64,000 nt of DNA. Source: Stenotrophomonas maltophilia (lineage in GTDB: Bacteria > Pseudomonadota > Gammaproteobacteria > Xanthomonadales > Xanthomonadaceae). The DNA is taken from positions 4,372,501 to 4,436,500 of the forward strand of contig NZ_CP029773.1 of assembly GCF_003205835.1 (NCBI RefSeq), written 5' to 3'. The notes under the pieces were generated by a model that was not told the origin of the DNA, made no database searches, and worked only from the letters and a program-made list of their open reading frames with translations. Within the stretch, counting starts at the first letter, position 1. Every line of letters begins with the position of its first letter. A program made the position numbers and the translations under genes. Of the stretch, positions 46,220 through 54,691 are shown piece after piece.

Positions 46220-46648
46220 TTAGATATCCAGAACCTGCGGCTGCTGTGCGGCGTGCGGATGCTCAGTGCCGGCGTAGACCTTGAGCTTGCGGTACATCTG
46301 GCGACCCAGCGGGCCCTTCGGCAGCATGCCCTTCACGGCGATCTCGATCACGCGCTCCGGGTGGCGCTCCAGCGCCTGGGCCAGGGATTCGGTCTTCAGG
46401 TTGCCGATGTAACCGGTGAAACGGTGATACATCTTGTCCTGCAGCTTCTTGCCGGTGACGGCAATCTTTTCTGCATTGATGACGACCAGGTAGTCGCCGG
46501 TATCAACGTGCGGGGTGTAGACCGGCTTGTGCTTGCCACGCAGACGGCGGGCCAGCTCGGTGGCGAGACGGCCCAGGGTCTTGCCCTCGGCGTCGACGAG
46601 GTACCAGTCGCGCTGGACGGTCTCGTTCTTGGCAGTGAAAGTGCTCAT
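46220..46648 (-). CDS. rplM: 50S ribosomal protein L13
   Basis: 142 residues. Landmarks are WYLVDAEGKTLGRLAT, GDYLVVINAEKIAVTGKK and GMLPKGPLGRQM, all diagnostic of L13, an early-assembly 50S protein. First gene of the rplM-rpsI operon. The upstream gap to the divergent coq7 start (197 bases) must hold its promoter and may contain the L13 autoregulatory leader, though none was identified. Confidence 0.98.
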   Translation of the reverse strand: MSTFTAKNETVQRDWYLVDAEGKTLGRLATELARRLRGKHKPVYTPHVDTGDYLVVINAEKIAVTGKKLQDKMYHRFTGYIGNLKTESLAQALERHPERVIEIAVKGMLPKGPLGRQMYRKLKVYAGTEHPHAAQQPQVLDI

Positions 46649-46845
46649 GAAGAACTCTAGGTTAGGTCGGGCTCATTGCGGCGAAAGGCTCGCCGGAACT
46701 CTGCCACGCGTTGTGAAAAGGTGAAGCGTAAGAGGCGGGATTGTACGCAGGTCAGCCCAGGGTTGCAAGCAGGCCCCTGACCGGGTTGGCAGGGGGACGG
46801 GGCCGGGCGAGAATCGCGGGGTCTTCCGCCCCACCGTGTACCGCC

Positions 46846-47490
46846 ATGACCGTGCTCCGCCAGATCACCCCGCTGGACCACCTGCTGACCGAGGCGCAGC
46901 GCGCCCTGGACACGGTGTTCGGCAACCCGCCGGCGGCCCGCCCCTATCCGGCTGCGGACACCGAAGAGCCGGGCATGGACAGCACCGAACGCCGCCACGC
47001 GGCCGGCCTGATGCGGATCAACCACGTCGGCGAGGTCTGCGCACAGGGCCTGTACTTCGGCCAGGCCGCCGTGGCCCGCGACCCGGCCACGCGTGAACAC
47101 CTGCTGGAAGCGGCCCAGGAAGAAACCGACCACCTGGCCTGGTGCGCCACCCGCCTGGGCGAACTGGACAGTCGTCCGAGCCTGTTCAACCCGCTCTGGT
47201 ACGCCGGCAGCTACACCATCGGCACCCTGGCCGGGCTGCGTGGCGACGGCTGGAACCTGGGCTTCGTGGTCGAGACCGAGCGCCAGGTGGAGGCGCACCT
47301 GGACGAGCACCTGGTCGATCTGCCGGCCGGCGACCTGCGCAGCCGCGCGGTCATCGCCGTGATGAAGGAAGACGAGGCCCGCCATGCGGACCACGCCGAG
47401 CAGGCCGGCGCACGCCGCCTGCCGTTCCCGATCCCGGGCGCGATGGCGCTGGCTTCCAAGGTCATGAAGACCATCGCCTACCGGCTGTGA
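46846..47490 (+). CDS. coq7: demethoxyubiquinone hydroxylase
   Basis: Di-iron monooxygenase performing the last ring hydroxylation in ubiquinone synthesis. 214 residues. The iron ligands fall in the two repeats expected for Coq7: RINHVGEVCAQ with EETDHL, and ETERQVEAHL with KEDEARHADHA. ATG 46846 starts MTVLRQITPLDHLL; the longer open frame upstream lacks conservation and overlaps the divergent rplM promoter region. A SMAG dimer follows the stop. Confidence 0.93.
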   Translation: MTVLRQITPLDHLLTEAQRALDTVFGNPPAARPYPAADTEEPGMDSTERRHAAGLMRINHVGEVCAQGLYFGQAAVARDPATREHLLEAAQEETDHLAWCATRLGELDSRPSLFNPLWYAGSYTIGTLAGLRGDGWNLGFVVETERQVEAHLDEHLVDLPAGDLRSRAVIAVMKEDEARHADHAEQAGARRLPFPIPGAMALASKVMKTIAYRL

Positions 47491-47497
47491 CCGCCAG

Positions 47498-47574
47498 GTA
47501 GTGCCGGCCGCTGGCCGGCAACCACGCAGGCACCGCAGAAGATCAGGAGGTTGCCGGCCAGCGGCCGGCACTAC
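47498..47574. repeat. SMAG dimer between convergent coq7 and SMR gene
   Basis: GTAG-headed (47498-47520) and CTAC-ended (47551-47574) inverted units, eight bases after coq7 and four before the SMR gene stop. Confidence 0.87.
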
Positions 47575-47577
47575 CGA

Positions 47578-47898
47578 TTAATTGGGCGAGACCAGCTTCA
47601 GGCCGATCACACCGGCCACGATCAGGCCCACGCAGGCCAGGCGGGCCGGCGATGCGCTGTCATTGAACAGGTAGATGCCCAGCACCGCCACGCCCATGGC
47701 GCCGATGCCGGTCCAGATCGCGTAGGCCGTACCAACCGGAATGCTCTTCATCGCCTGGCTCATCAGGTACAGGCTGATCAGGGCGGACACCACCGTGGCA
47801 ACGGTGGGCAGGGGTTTGCTGAAGCCTTCGGAGTACTTCATTCCAAGGGCAAAACCGATCTCGAACAGGCCGGCCAGCAGCAGGTAGATCCAGGGCAT
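47578..47898 (-). CDS. sugE: SMR family transporter, SugE/Gdx guanidinium-exporter type
   Basis: 106 residues with four membrane helices, acting as an antiparallel dimer. The essential Glu13 (AGLFEIGF) is present, and KYSEGFSKPLPT and MKSIPVGTAYAIWTGIGAMG are the SugE/Gdx signature rather than EmrE. Position 16 is Phe where Gdx proteins usually have Trp. Likely exports guanidinium and small quaternary cations by proton exchange. AAGGAG precedes the ATG. A strong intrinsic-terminator hairpin lies only 26 bases upstream of the start, which suggests leader control. Confidence 0.87.
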   Translation of the reverse strand: MPWIYLLLAGLFEIGFALGMKYSEGFSKPLPTVATVVSALISLYLMSQAMKSIPVGTAYAIWTGIGAMGVAVLGIYLFNDSASPARLACVGLIVAGVIGLKLVSPN

Positions 47899-47924
47899 GG
47901 GTGGGGGCTCCTTACCTTTTTTGA

Positions 47925-47962
47925 GAAAAACGAAACGGCCCGGTGTTTTCACACCGGGCCGT
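47925..47962 (-). terminator. terminator or attenuator between speD and the SMR gene
   Basis: ACGGCCCGGTGT/ACACCGGGCCGT forms a 12-bp stem followed on the minus strand by TTCGTTTTT. It may end the speD transcript, or act as an attenuator in the SMR leader. Confidence 0.85.
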
Positions 47963-48066
47963 GGGTCGGTACATCACCGTGGAACTATAACGCGTGCGGG
48001 GCACTGGTTCCACGGGGCGGGTCGTCCCGCCTGAGCGGCGATGCCTGCGGGCATCGCACATGGGGT

Positions 48067-48861
48067 TTACTCGGACAGGTTCCGGCCGTGGAACAGCTCT
48101 TCGATCTCGCGCTTGAGCAGCGCTTCGATCTTCATGCGTTCCTTGAACGACAGGTTCTTGGCCTTTTCCTCGAACAGGTACTGGTCCAGGTCGAAGTCCT
48201 TCAGGTGCATCTTCGTGTGGAAGATGTTTTCCTGGTAGACGTTGACGTCGAACATCTCGTAACGCGACTTGATGTTCTTGGCCAGGAAGTTCTGGATCGA
48301 GTTGATCTTGTGATCGATGTAGTGCTTCTTGCCCTTCACATCGCGGGTGAAGCCACGGACGCGGTAGTCCATGATCACGATGTCCGACTCGAGGCTTTCG
48401 ATCAGGTAGTTCAACGCCTTCAACGGCGAAATGACGCCGCAGGTGGCCACGTCGATGTCGGCGCGGAAGGTGGCGATACCTTCCTGCGGGTGCGTTTCCG
48501 GATAGGTGTGCACGGTGATGTGCGACTTGTCCATGTGCGCGACCACGGCATCGGAGATCAGCTCCTTGCCGGCCTGCTTCTTGTCGATCACCGGTTCTTC
48601 GGAGATCAGGATGGTCACCGAGGCACCCTGCGGGTCGTAGTCCTGGCGGGCCACGTTCAGGATGTTGGCGCCGATGATCTCGGCGACATCGGTCAAGATT
48701 TGAGTCAGCCTGTCGGCGTTGTACTCTTCATCGATGTATTCAATGTAACGCTGACGCTCCTCTTCGGTGCGCGCGTAACACACGTCATAGATGTTGAAGC
48801 TCAGCGCCTTGGTGAGGTTGTTGAAACCCTGCAGCCTCAGGCGAGGCAACGGCTTGACCAC
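48067..48861 (-). CDS. speD: S-adenosylmethionine decarboxylase proenzyme
   Basis: Makes decarboxylated SAM, the aminopropyl donor for spermidine synthesis. 264 residues, equal to the E. coli-type enzyme. Ser113 in HMDKSHITVHTYPE is the self-cleavage site that becomes the pyruvoyl cofactor. Other landmarks are ATCGVISPLKALNYLIE and DYRVRGFTRD. A GTG start follows AGGAA. No speE is adjacent. Confidence 0.96.
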   Translation of the reverse strand: MVKPLPRLRLQGFNNLTKALSFNIYDVCYARTEEERQRYIEYIDEEYNADRLTQILTDVAEIIGANILNVARQDYDPQGASVTILISEEPVIDKKQAGKELISDAVVAHMDKSHITVHTYPETHPQEGIATFRADIDVATCGVISPLKALNYLIESLESDIVIMDYRVRGFTRDVKGKKHYIDHKINSIQNFLAKNIKSRYEMFDVNVYQENIFHTKMHLKDFDLDQYLFEEKAKNLSFKERMKIEALLKREIEELFHGRNLSE

Positions 48862-49034
48862 GGCGGTCGATTCCTGTGTAAGAAGGGAAAGGGGGAATTA
48901 TGGGGCAAACTGTCCCCGGGGGGAACGTGAAGAGCGCTCACATCTGGCACACTGTTTGCCCTTAACAATTGCGCTGGTTAAGCTCCGCTATCGACCCCGT
49001 GAATCCGTTCATGCGCAGAGGGAGCGCTCCTATC

Positions 49035-49700
49035 GTGTCAACCGTGCGCCTAGCTAGCAGTCCACTGGCCCTGGATATCGCCACAATCGATCGTTTCCTG
49101 GCGCACAGCCACAGGCGGCGATACCCCACCCGTACCGACGTCTTCCGACCCGGTGACCCGGCGGGAACCCTGTATTACGTCATCAGTGGCTCGGTTTCGA
49201 TCATGGCCGAGGAAGATGACGATCGCGAGCTGGTGCTGGGCTACTTCGGTGCCGGCGAGTTCGTCGGCGAGATGGGCCTGTTCGTTGAATCGGACCGCCG
49301 CGAGGTGATCCTGAGGACCCGTACCGCCTGCGAGCTGGCCGAAATCAGCTACGAGCGCCTGCATCAGCTGTTCCTCGGCCCGCTGTCGGCCGATGCCCCG
49401 CGCCTGCTGTACGCGCTGGGCCAGCAGATCTCCAAGCGCCTGCTCGACACCAGCCGCAAGGCCAGCCGCCTGGCATTCCTGGACGTTACCGACCGGATCG
49501 TGCGCACCCTGCACGACCTGGCGCAGGAGCCGGAGGCGATGAGCCATCCGCAGGGCAGCCAGCTGCGCGTCTCGCGCCAGGAACTGGCCCGCCTGGTCGG
49601 CTGCTCGCGCGAAATGGCCGGCCGTGTGCTGAAGAAGCTGCAGACCGACGGCCTGCTGCATGCCCGCGGCAAGACCGTGGTGCTGTACGGCACCCGTTGA
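49035..49700 (+). CDS. clp: CRP/FNR-family global regulator Clp
   Basis: 221 residues from a GTG preceded by GAGGGAG. A cyclic-nucleotide-binding beta-roll (FRPGDPAGTLYYVISGSVSI, GEFVGEMGLFVES) and dimer helix lead to the DNA-binding helix-turn-helix (SRQELARLVGCSREMAGRVLKKL). The sequence is nearly the Xanthomonas Clp from IDRFLAHSHRRRYPTRTDVF to the end (HARGKTVVLYGTR). Xanthomonas Clp controls virulence genes and loses DNA binding on c-di-GMP. In-frame ATG 49011 is an alternative start. It is divergent from speD. Confidence 0.93.
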   Translation: MSTVRLASSPLALDIATIDRFLAHSHRRRYPTRTDVFRPGDPAGTLYYVISGSVSIMAEEDDDRELVLGYFGAGEFVGEMGLFVESDRREVILRTRTACELAEISYERLHQLFLGPLSADAPRLLYALGQQISKRLLDTSRKASRLAFLDVTDRIVRTLHDLAQEPEAMSHPQGSQLRVSRQELARLVGCSREMAGRVLKKLQTDGLLHARGKTVVLYGTR

Positions 49701-49721
49701 CCGTTGAGCACCCGGTGGGTG

Positions 49722-49741
49722 GTGCGGACCTTGGTCCGCAC
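49722..49741. repeat. headless SMAG-like stem
   Basis: GTGCGGACC and GGTCCGCAC with a two-base loop between the clp stop and the TSUP gene; same stem as at 785 and 31195. Confidence 0.65.
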
Positions 49742-49765
49742 TCCTTGGCGCGCTAGGCTCGGTAC

Positions 49766-50527
49766 ATGGAACTGAGCAGCGCATTCTGGTGGTTCATCCT
49801 CATCGGCCTGGGCGCCCAGCTGGTGGACGGCGCGCTGGGCATGGCGTTCGGCCTGGTGTCGTCGTCGGTGATGCTGGCCATGGGCATTCCGCCCGCGCAG
49901 GCCAGTGCAGCCATCCACACCGCCGAGGTGTTCACCACCGGCGCCTCCGGCGTGTCGCATCTGGTCGCCGGCAATGTCGATAAGCACCTGTTCCTGCGCC
50001 TGGCGCTGCCCGGCGCAGTAGGCGGCGCAGTAGGTGCCTACGGGCTGACCCAGCTGCCCGGCGAGGTGATCCGCCCGCTCATCTATCTCTACCTGCTGGT
50101 GCTGGCCATCATCATCCTGGCGCGTGCCGCCGGCCGCCTGATGCCCAAGGGCGAGGTCAAGCGGGTGCCCGTGCTGGGCTTCGTGGCCGGCTTCCTGGAT
50201 GCCAGCGGCGGGGGCGGCTGGGGACCGGTGGCCACCTCCACCCTGCTGGCCCGCGGCGGCCAGGCGCGCACCACCATCGGTACGGTGAACGCGGCCGAAT
50301 TCGTGGTCACCCTGACGGTTTCAGCTACGTTCCTGCTGTCGATGGGCCTGCATCACCTGCAGATCGTGGCCGGCCTGCTGATCGGCGGCATGATGGCGGC
50401 ACCGGTGGCGGCACTGCTGGTGAAGCGCCTGAAGGAGCGCTGGGTACTGGTGGCCGTCGGCGTGCTGGTACTGGGCATCAGCCTGTTCCAGATCGGGCAT
50501 GCGCTGACCGGGTATCTGGCGCGCTGA
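49766..50527 (+). CDS. TSUP (TauE/SafE) family permease
   Basis: 253 residues with about eight membrane helices and the two half-repeats of the TSUP family (GAQLVDGALGMAFGLVSSSVML; GFVAGFLDASGGGGWGPVATSTLLARGG). Family members export sulfite, sulfoacetate or related anions; the substrate here is unknown and no sulfur genes adjoin. The intervening AAEVFTTGASGVSHLVAGNVD segment is typical. Confidence 0.87.
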   Translation: MELSSAFWWFILIGLGAQLVDGALGMAFGLVSSSVMLAMGIPPAQASAAIHTAEVFTTGASGVSHLVAGNVDKHLFLRLALPGAVGGAVGAYGLTQLPGEVIRPLIYLYLLVLAIIILARAAGRLMPKGEVKRVPVLGFVAGFLDASGGGGWGPVATSTLLARGGQARTTIGTVNAAEFVVTLTVSATFLLSMGLHHLQIVAGLLIGGMMAAPVAALLVKRLKERWVLVAVGVLVLGISLFQIGHALTGYLAR

Positions 50528-50532
50528 ACGTT

Positions 50533-50593
50533 TGCCGGCCAGCGGCCGGCACGACCAGGACGGAAAAGGGGTAGTGCCGGCCGCTGGCCGGCA
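50533..50593. repeat. SMAG dimer with a mutated head
   Basis: The first unit ends CGAC instead of CTAC (50556); the second is GTAG-headed (50571). Both have GCCGG/CCGGC arms. It lies between the convergent TSUP and HAD genes. Confidence 0.8.
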
Positions 50594-50615
50594 GATCCAT
50601 CACCGTGCGGCGGGA

Positions 50616-51332
50616 TCAGGCCTTGTCGCCGCCACGGTCCACGCAGCCCCAGTTGAGGATGCGGGTGCCGGCCGGCAGCACGCGGCGGAAGAAGTCCACG
50701 CGGCTCGGCTTCGGGTTCACCACCACCGGCGCCTTGGCGGCCAGCAGCAGCGGCAGGTCGGCAGTACTGTCGGAATACGCGATGTCGATGTCGCCGTAGC
50801 CGCGCTCGCGCAGCATGCGCATCTTCTCTTCGTTGTGGCAGTGGCGGGTCGGGCCGACGCCGCCCAGCCGCGGGCCGACCTCGGTGCCGATCACCGGCAC
50901 GTCCTGGTGGGCCACGAAGGCCAGGATCGCGCGCGCCAGTTCCGGCGGCGCACCGGTGGCGACCACCACGCGGTCGCCCTTGGCGCGGTGCGCAGCAAAG
51001 ACCTCCAGCGCCTGTGGCAGCAGCTTGGCGCGCATCTGCGCCTCGTTGCGCAGCACGTAGGCGTCGATCACCTTGTTGAAATCACGCGCACGGTGCAGGC
51101 CGAAGCTGCCGATCCACACATAGACCGAAATGCCGGTGCGACGCGTCGGCAGCATCGCCACCAGCGGCCCGGCGATCGGCGTGACCAGCAGCGCTGCCAG
51201 CATCCGCAGTGGGTTGCGCTTGATCAGCGAAGCGAACAGGTGAGTACCCGAATCGCCGTCGTAGAGGGTATGGTCGAAGTCGAAGACCACCAGCGGCGCA
51301 TCGTCGCGCGGCGTCGGATAGTGCGTTGTCAT
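50616..51332 (-). CDS. HAD-superfamily phosphatase, SerB-like (HAD-IB)
   Basis: 238 residues. Nucleophile motif FDFDHTLYDGDS (near 18-29), Ser/Thr motif VVATGAPPEL, Lys region and the final acidic motif YSDSTADLPLL are all present. HAD-IB enzymes include phosphoserine phosphatases. A helical cap (SLIKRNPLRMLAALLVTPIAGP) suggests membrane proximity or a lipid-type substrate. Its ATG overlaps the trpC stop (ATGA), so it is translated as the last gene of the trp operon, although no tryptophan step needs it. Confidence 0.85.
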   Translation of the reverse strand: MTTHYPTPRDDAPLVVFDFDHTLYDGDSGTHLFASLIKRNPLRMLAALLVTPIAGPLVAMLPTRRTGISVYVWIGSFGLHRARDFNKVIDAYVLRNEAQMRAKLLPQALEVFAAHRAKGDRVVVATGAPPELARAILAFVAHQDVPVIGTEVGPRLGGVGPTRHCHNEEKMRMLRERGYGDIDIAYSDSTADLPLLLAAKAPVVVNPKPSRVDFFRRVLPAGTRILNWGCVDRGGDKA

Positions 51333-52123
51333 GCCGCGAAGAATAGCTGACGCAGGCCCTCGCCCGGCTCTTCCACGCGCATGAAGGCCTCGCCGACCAG
51401 GAACGCATGGATGCCGGCATCGCGCATCAGCGCCACGTCCTGCGGACCGAGGATGCCGCTCTCGGTGACCAGCAGGCGATCGCGCGGCACCGCCTTCTGC
51501 ATGTCCAGCGTGGTCTGCAGCGACACCTCGAAGGTGCGCAGGTTGCGGTTGTTGATGCCGATCATCGGCGCCGGTACCTGCAGCGCACGCTCCAGCTCGT
51601 CGATGTCGTGCACTTCCACCAGCACGTCCATGCCCAGCGACAACGCCAGTTCGGACAGCGTGGCCAGCTGGGTGTCGTCCAGCGCGGCGACGATCAGCAG
51701 GATGCAGTCGGCGCCCAGCACGCGCGCCTCGTACACCTGGTAGGCGTCGATCACGAAGTCCTTGCGCAGCACCGGCAGCGTGCAGGCTTCGCGGGCCTGC
51801 TGCAGGTAGGCGTCGGCGCCCTGGAAGAAGTCCACGTCGGTCAACACCGACAGGCAGCTGGCGCCACCGAACTCGTAGCTGACCGCGATGTCGGCCGGGC
51901 GGAAGTCCGGGCGGATCACACCCTTGGAGGGGCTGGCCTTCTTCACCTCGGCAATCACCGCCGGGTCGCCGTTGGCCACCGCCGCCTGCAGCGCGCGTAC
52001 GAAGCCACGTACCGGCGGGGCGCTGGCCACGGCGGCCTGCAGCTCCTCGAGCGGGCGCTGGGCGCGGCGCTGGGCCACTTCTTCGGCCTTGCGGGCCAGG
52101 ATCGTCTGCAGGATGTCGCTCAT
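51329..52123 (-). CDS. trpC: indole-3-glycerol phosphate synthase
   Basis: 264 residues, a single-domain TIM barrel; unlike E. coli there is no fused TrpF. Catalytic landmarks are AEVKKASPSKG, VLRKDFVIDAYQVYEAR, GINNRNLRTF and VTESGI. ATG 52123 gives the usual MSDILQTILARKAEEV. It is 74 bases downstream of trpD and its stop overlaps the HAD gene start. Confidence 0.97.
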   Translation of the reverse strand: MSDILQTILARKAEEVAQRRAQRPLEELQAAVASAPPVRGFVRALQAAVANGDPAVIAEVKKASPSKGVIRPDFRPADIAVSYEFGGASCLSVLTDVDFFQGADAYLQQAREACTLPVLRKDFVIDAYQVYEARVLGADCILLIVAALDDTQLATLSELALSLGMDVLVEVHDIDELERALQVPAPMIGINNRNLRTFEVSLQTTLDMQKAVPRDRLLVTESGILGPQDVALMRDAGIHAFLVGEAFMRVEEPGEGLRQLFFAA

Positions 52124-52197
52124 CGTCTTCGGTTCGGTGCGGGGGCGGTGAGGACGGCCATTATCGGCCATCAAGAGGGTCAGGCTGAACCGCGCGC

Positions 52198-53229
52198 TCA
52201 GGCAACCAGCGCGCGGGTGGTCTCCACATACTGCTGCAGACGCTGGCGGGCGCTGCCGTTGGCGATGGCGGCACGGGCGCGGGCCAGGCCGTCGCCGATG
52301 TCGCTGGCCACGCCGGCCACGTACAGCGCGGCGCCGGCATTCAGGGCCACGATGTCCAGCGCCGGGCCGGGCTGGTTGTCCAGCACCGCGCGCAGCATGG
52401 CGATGGACTGCTCCGGGCTGTCCACGCGCAGGTTGCGGCTGGCCGACATGGCGATGCCGAAGTCCTCCGGGTGGATCTCGTACTCGCGCACCTTGCCATC
52501 GCGCAGCTCGCCCACCAGGGTGCCGGCGCCCAGCGAGATCTCGTCCATGTTGTCGCGGCCCCAGACCACCATGGCGCGTTCGGTACCCAGCTCGCGCAGC
52601 ACCCGTGCCTGGATACCCACCAGATCGGGGTGGAACACGCCCATCAGCACCGACGGTGCGCTGGCCGGGTTGGTCAGCGGGCCAAGGATGTTGAAGATGG
52701 TGCGCACGCCCATCTCGCGGCGGACCGGCGCGACCACCTTCATCGACGGGTGATGGATCGGCGCGAACATGAAACCGATGCCGGTCTGTTCGATGGCCGC
52801 GGCCACCTGCGCCGGCTGCAGCTCGATGGCCGCACCCAGTGCTTCCACCGCATCGGCGCTGCCGGACTTGGACGACACGCTGCGGTTGCCATGCTTGGCC
52901 ACGCGCGCACCGGCCGCAGCGGCGACGAACATCGCGCAGGTAGAGATGTTGAAGGTGTGCGAGCCATCGCCACCGGTGCCGACGATGTCGACCAGGTGGG
53001 TGCTGTCGGCCACCGGCACCGCCAACGCGAATTCACGCATGACCGTGGCCGCCGCGGCGATCTCGTCGATGGTTTCCTTCTTCACGCGCAGGCCGGTGAG
53101 GATCGCGGCGGTCATCATCGGCGAGACGTCGCCGCGCATGATCTGCCGCATCAGGTCGACCATTTCGTCGAAGAAGATTTCGCGGTGCTCGATGGTGCGT
53201 TGCAGGGCTTCCTGGGGGGAGAAGCTCAT
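52198..53229 (-). CDS. trpD: anthranilate phosphoribosyltransferase
   Basis: 343 residues, monofunctional (no TrpG fusion). Motifs are GTGGDGSHTFNIST for PRPP binding, KHGNRSVSSKSGSADAVEALG and the NPA-type RTIFNILGPLTNPA. Transfers phosphoribose to anthranilate. It starts 16 bases after trpG, within the operon. Confidence 0.97.
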   Translation of the reverse strand: MSFSPQEALQRTIEHREIFFDEMVDLMRQIMRGDVSPMMTAAILTGLRVKKETIDEIAAAATVMREFALAVPVADSTHLVDIVGTGGDGSHTFNISTCAMFVAAAAGARVAKHGNRSVSSKSGSADAVEALGAAIELQPAQVAAAIEQTGIGFMFAPIHHPSMKVVAPVRREMGVRTIFNILGPLTNPASAPSVLMGVFHPDLVGIQARVLRELGTERAMVVWGRDNMDEISLGAGTLVGELRDGKVREYEIHPEDFGIAMSASRNLRVDSPEQSIAMLRAVLDNQPGPALDIVALNAGAALYVAGVASDIGDGLARARAAIANGSARQRLQQYVETTRALVA

Positions 53230-53245
53230 GGGAATGCTCCTTGGA

Positions 53246-53833
53246 TCAGGCCGCCGGACGCTGCAGGAAATTGCGCAGCAGGGCGTGGCCGTGTTCGGTG
53301 AGGATGGATTCGGGATGGAACTGCACGCCTTCCACCGGGAACTGGCGGTGGCGCAGGCCCATGATCTCTTCGATCGAGCCGTCGTCGTTCTCGGTCCAGG
53401 CGGTCACTTCCAGGCAGTCCGGCAGGCTGTTCTTGTCCACCACCAGCGAGTGGTAGCGGGTGGCCTGGTAGCGGTCCGGCAGGCCAGCGAACACGCCCTT
53501 GCCTTCGTGGCGGATCGGCGAGGTCTTGCCGTGCATGATGTTGCCGGCACGGATGACCGTGCCGCCGTAGACCTGGCCGATGCCCTGGTGGCCCAGGCAG
53601 ACGCCGAGGATGGGCGTGGTCGGGCCCAGGCGCTGGATCAGCTCCAGCGACACGCCCGCTTCGTTGGGCGTGCACGGGCCGGGCGAGATGACGATGCGCT
53701 CGGGCTTCTGCGCGGCGATCTCGTCCACGCTCATCGCATCGTTGCGCACCACCTTCACCTCGGCGCCCAGCGTCTGCAGGTACTGCACGAGGTTGTAGGT
53801 GAAGCTGTCGTAGTTGTCGATCATCCACAACAT
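53246..53833 (-). CDS. trpG: anthranilate synthase component II (glutamine amidotransferase)
   Basis: 195 residues. Class I amidotransferase with nucleophile Cys79 (GVCLGHQ) and the His-Glu pair in VQFHPESI. Releases ammonia from glutamine for TrpE. The sequence also resembles PabA, and may serve both anthranilate and p-aminobenzoate synthesis. It starts two bases after the SIMPL-domain gene stop, so it is coupled to that gene rather than directly to trpE. Confidence 0.95.
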   Translation of the reverse strand: MLWMIDNYDSFTYNLVQYLQTLGAEVKVVRNDAMSVDEIAAQKPERIVISPGPCTPNEAGVSLELIQRLGPTTPILGVCLGHQGIGQVYGGTVIRAGNIMHGKTSPIRHEGKGVFAGLPDRYQATRYHSLVVDKNSLPDCLEVTAWTENDDGSIEEIMGLRHRQFPVEGVQFHPESILTEHGHALLRNFLQRPAA

Positions 53834-53835
53834 GG

Positions 53836-54624
53836 TCAGGTTCCGTCGCTTATCAGGAAAATGGCGTACACGTTTTCGGTGTAGGTGATGGGACCGGCCT
53901 CGATCGACTCCGGTGCCATGGGTGCGGGCGCTGCAGCGCTGCCGGTCAGGGTGATATCGGTAAGGCGTGGCTCAGGCACGCCGCTCACCTCACCCTCGAC
54001 CGGCTGTGGCCATCGGCCGGCCTGGATGCCATAGGCGAAGTCCGGGGCCACGTCGGAGATGCTGTACAGGCCTCGCAGCTGGGTGCCGTAGGCCTTGGCC
54101 AGGCCCTGTGCGGACTCGCGGGTCCTGGCCGCGGCCTCGCCCTTGAGTTCGCGGCGCAGCGCCACTTCGCCCGAGTAGGTCGGGGCCACGCTGCTGACCT
54201 GCAGGTTCTCGTTGGCCTTCAGTGCAGCCAGCGTTGCCTGCATGGCCTGCACACTGGCGAAGCTCGCACGCAGCTGGCGCGCCACGCGGGTACCGATGAA
54301 GACCTGCTTGCCATTGTCGTAGCGATGGGCTGGACCGATCCGCAGGTTGTCCGCACGCACGCTGCCTTCCACCGCCTTGTTCTGCTTGAACAGCGCCAGC
54401 ACGCGCGCGACGTTGTCCTGCACGCGGCGGCGCGCGGCGTCGGCATCCATGTCGGTCTCTTCGATGTTCAACTGCAGGCCGAACCGGTCCGGCATCACCA
54501 CGCGGCGCGCCTCGCCCTTCACCAGCAGGTGCGGCTGCGAGGGAATGGTATTGGCCTGCGCCCACGCAGACGGGGCCATCGTGGCCAGCAGTGACGACCA
54601 CAGCAATGCGCTCAGCAGCTTCAT
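53836..54624 (-). CDS. periplasmic SIMPL-domain (DUF541) protein inside the trp operon
   Basis: 262 residues. A signal peptide ending SAWA|Q is followed by the SIMPL pattern: LLVKGEARRVVMPDRFGLQLNI, the long helix DADAARRRVQDNVARVLALFK, VRADNLRIGPAHRYDNGKQVF and the AAARTRESAQGLAKAYGTQL helix. DUF541 proteins are periplasmic and often have no known substrate. Its position, 67 bases after trpE and two bases before trpG, places a secreted protein within a cytosolic biosynthetic operon. Confidence 0.85.
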   Translation of the reverse strand: MKLLSALLWSSLLATMAPSAWAQANTIPSQPHLLVKGEARRVVMPDRFGLQLNIEETDMDADAARRRVQDNVARVLALFKQNKAVEGSVRADNLRIGPAHRYDNGKQVFIGTRVARQLRASFASVQAMQATLAALKANENLQVSSVAPTYSGEVALRRELKGEAAARTRESAQGLAKAYGTQLRGLYSISDVAPDFAYGIQAGRWPQPVEGEVSGVPEPRLTDITLTGSAAAPAPMAPESIEAGPITYTENVYAIFLISDGT

Positions 54625-54691
54625 GCAGTACTCCTTGTCTTGAACGGGAACGGCGGAACGACCACGGCGCAGCGGCCGTGGCGAGGCAGGC

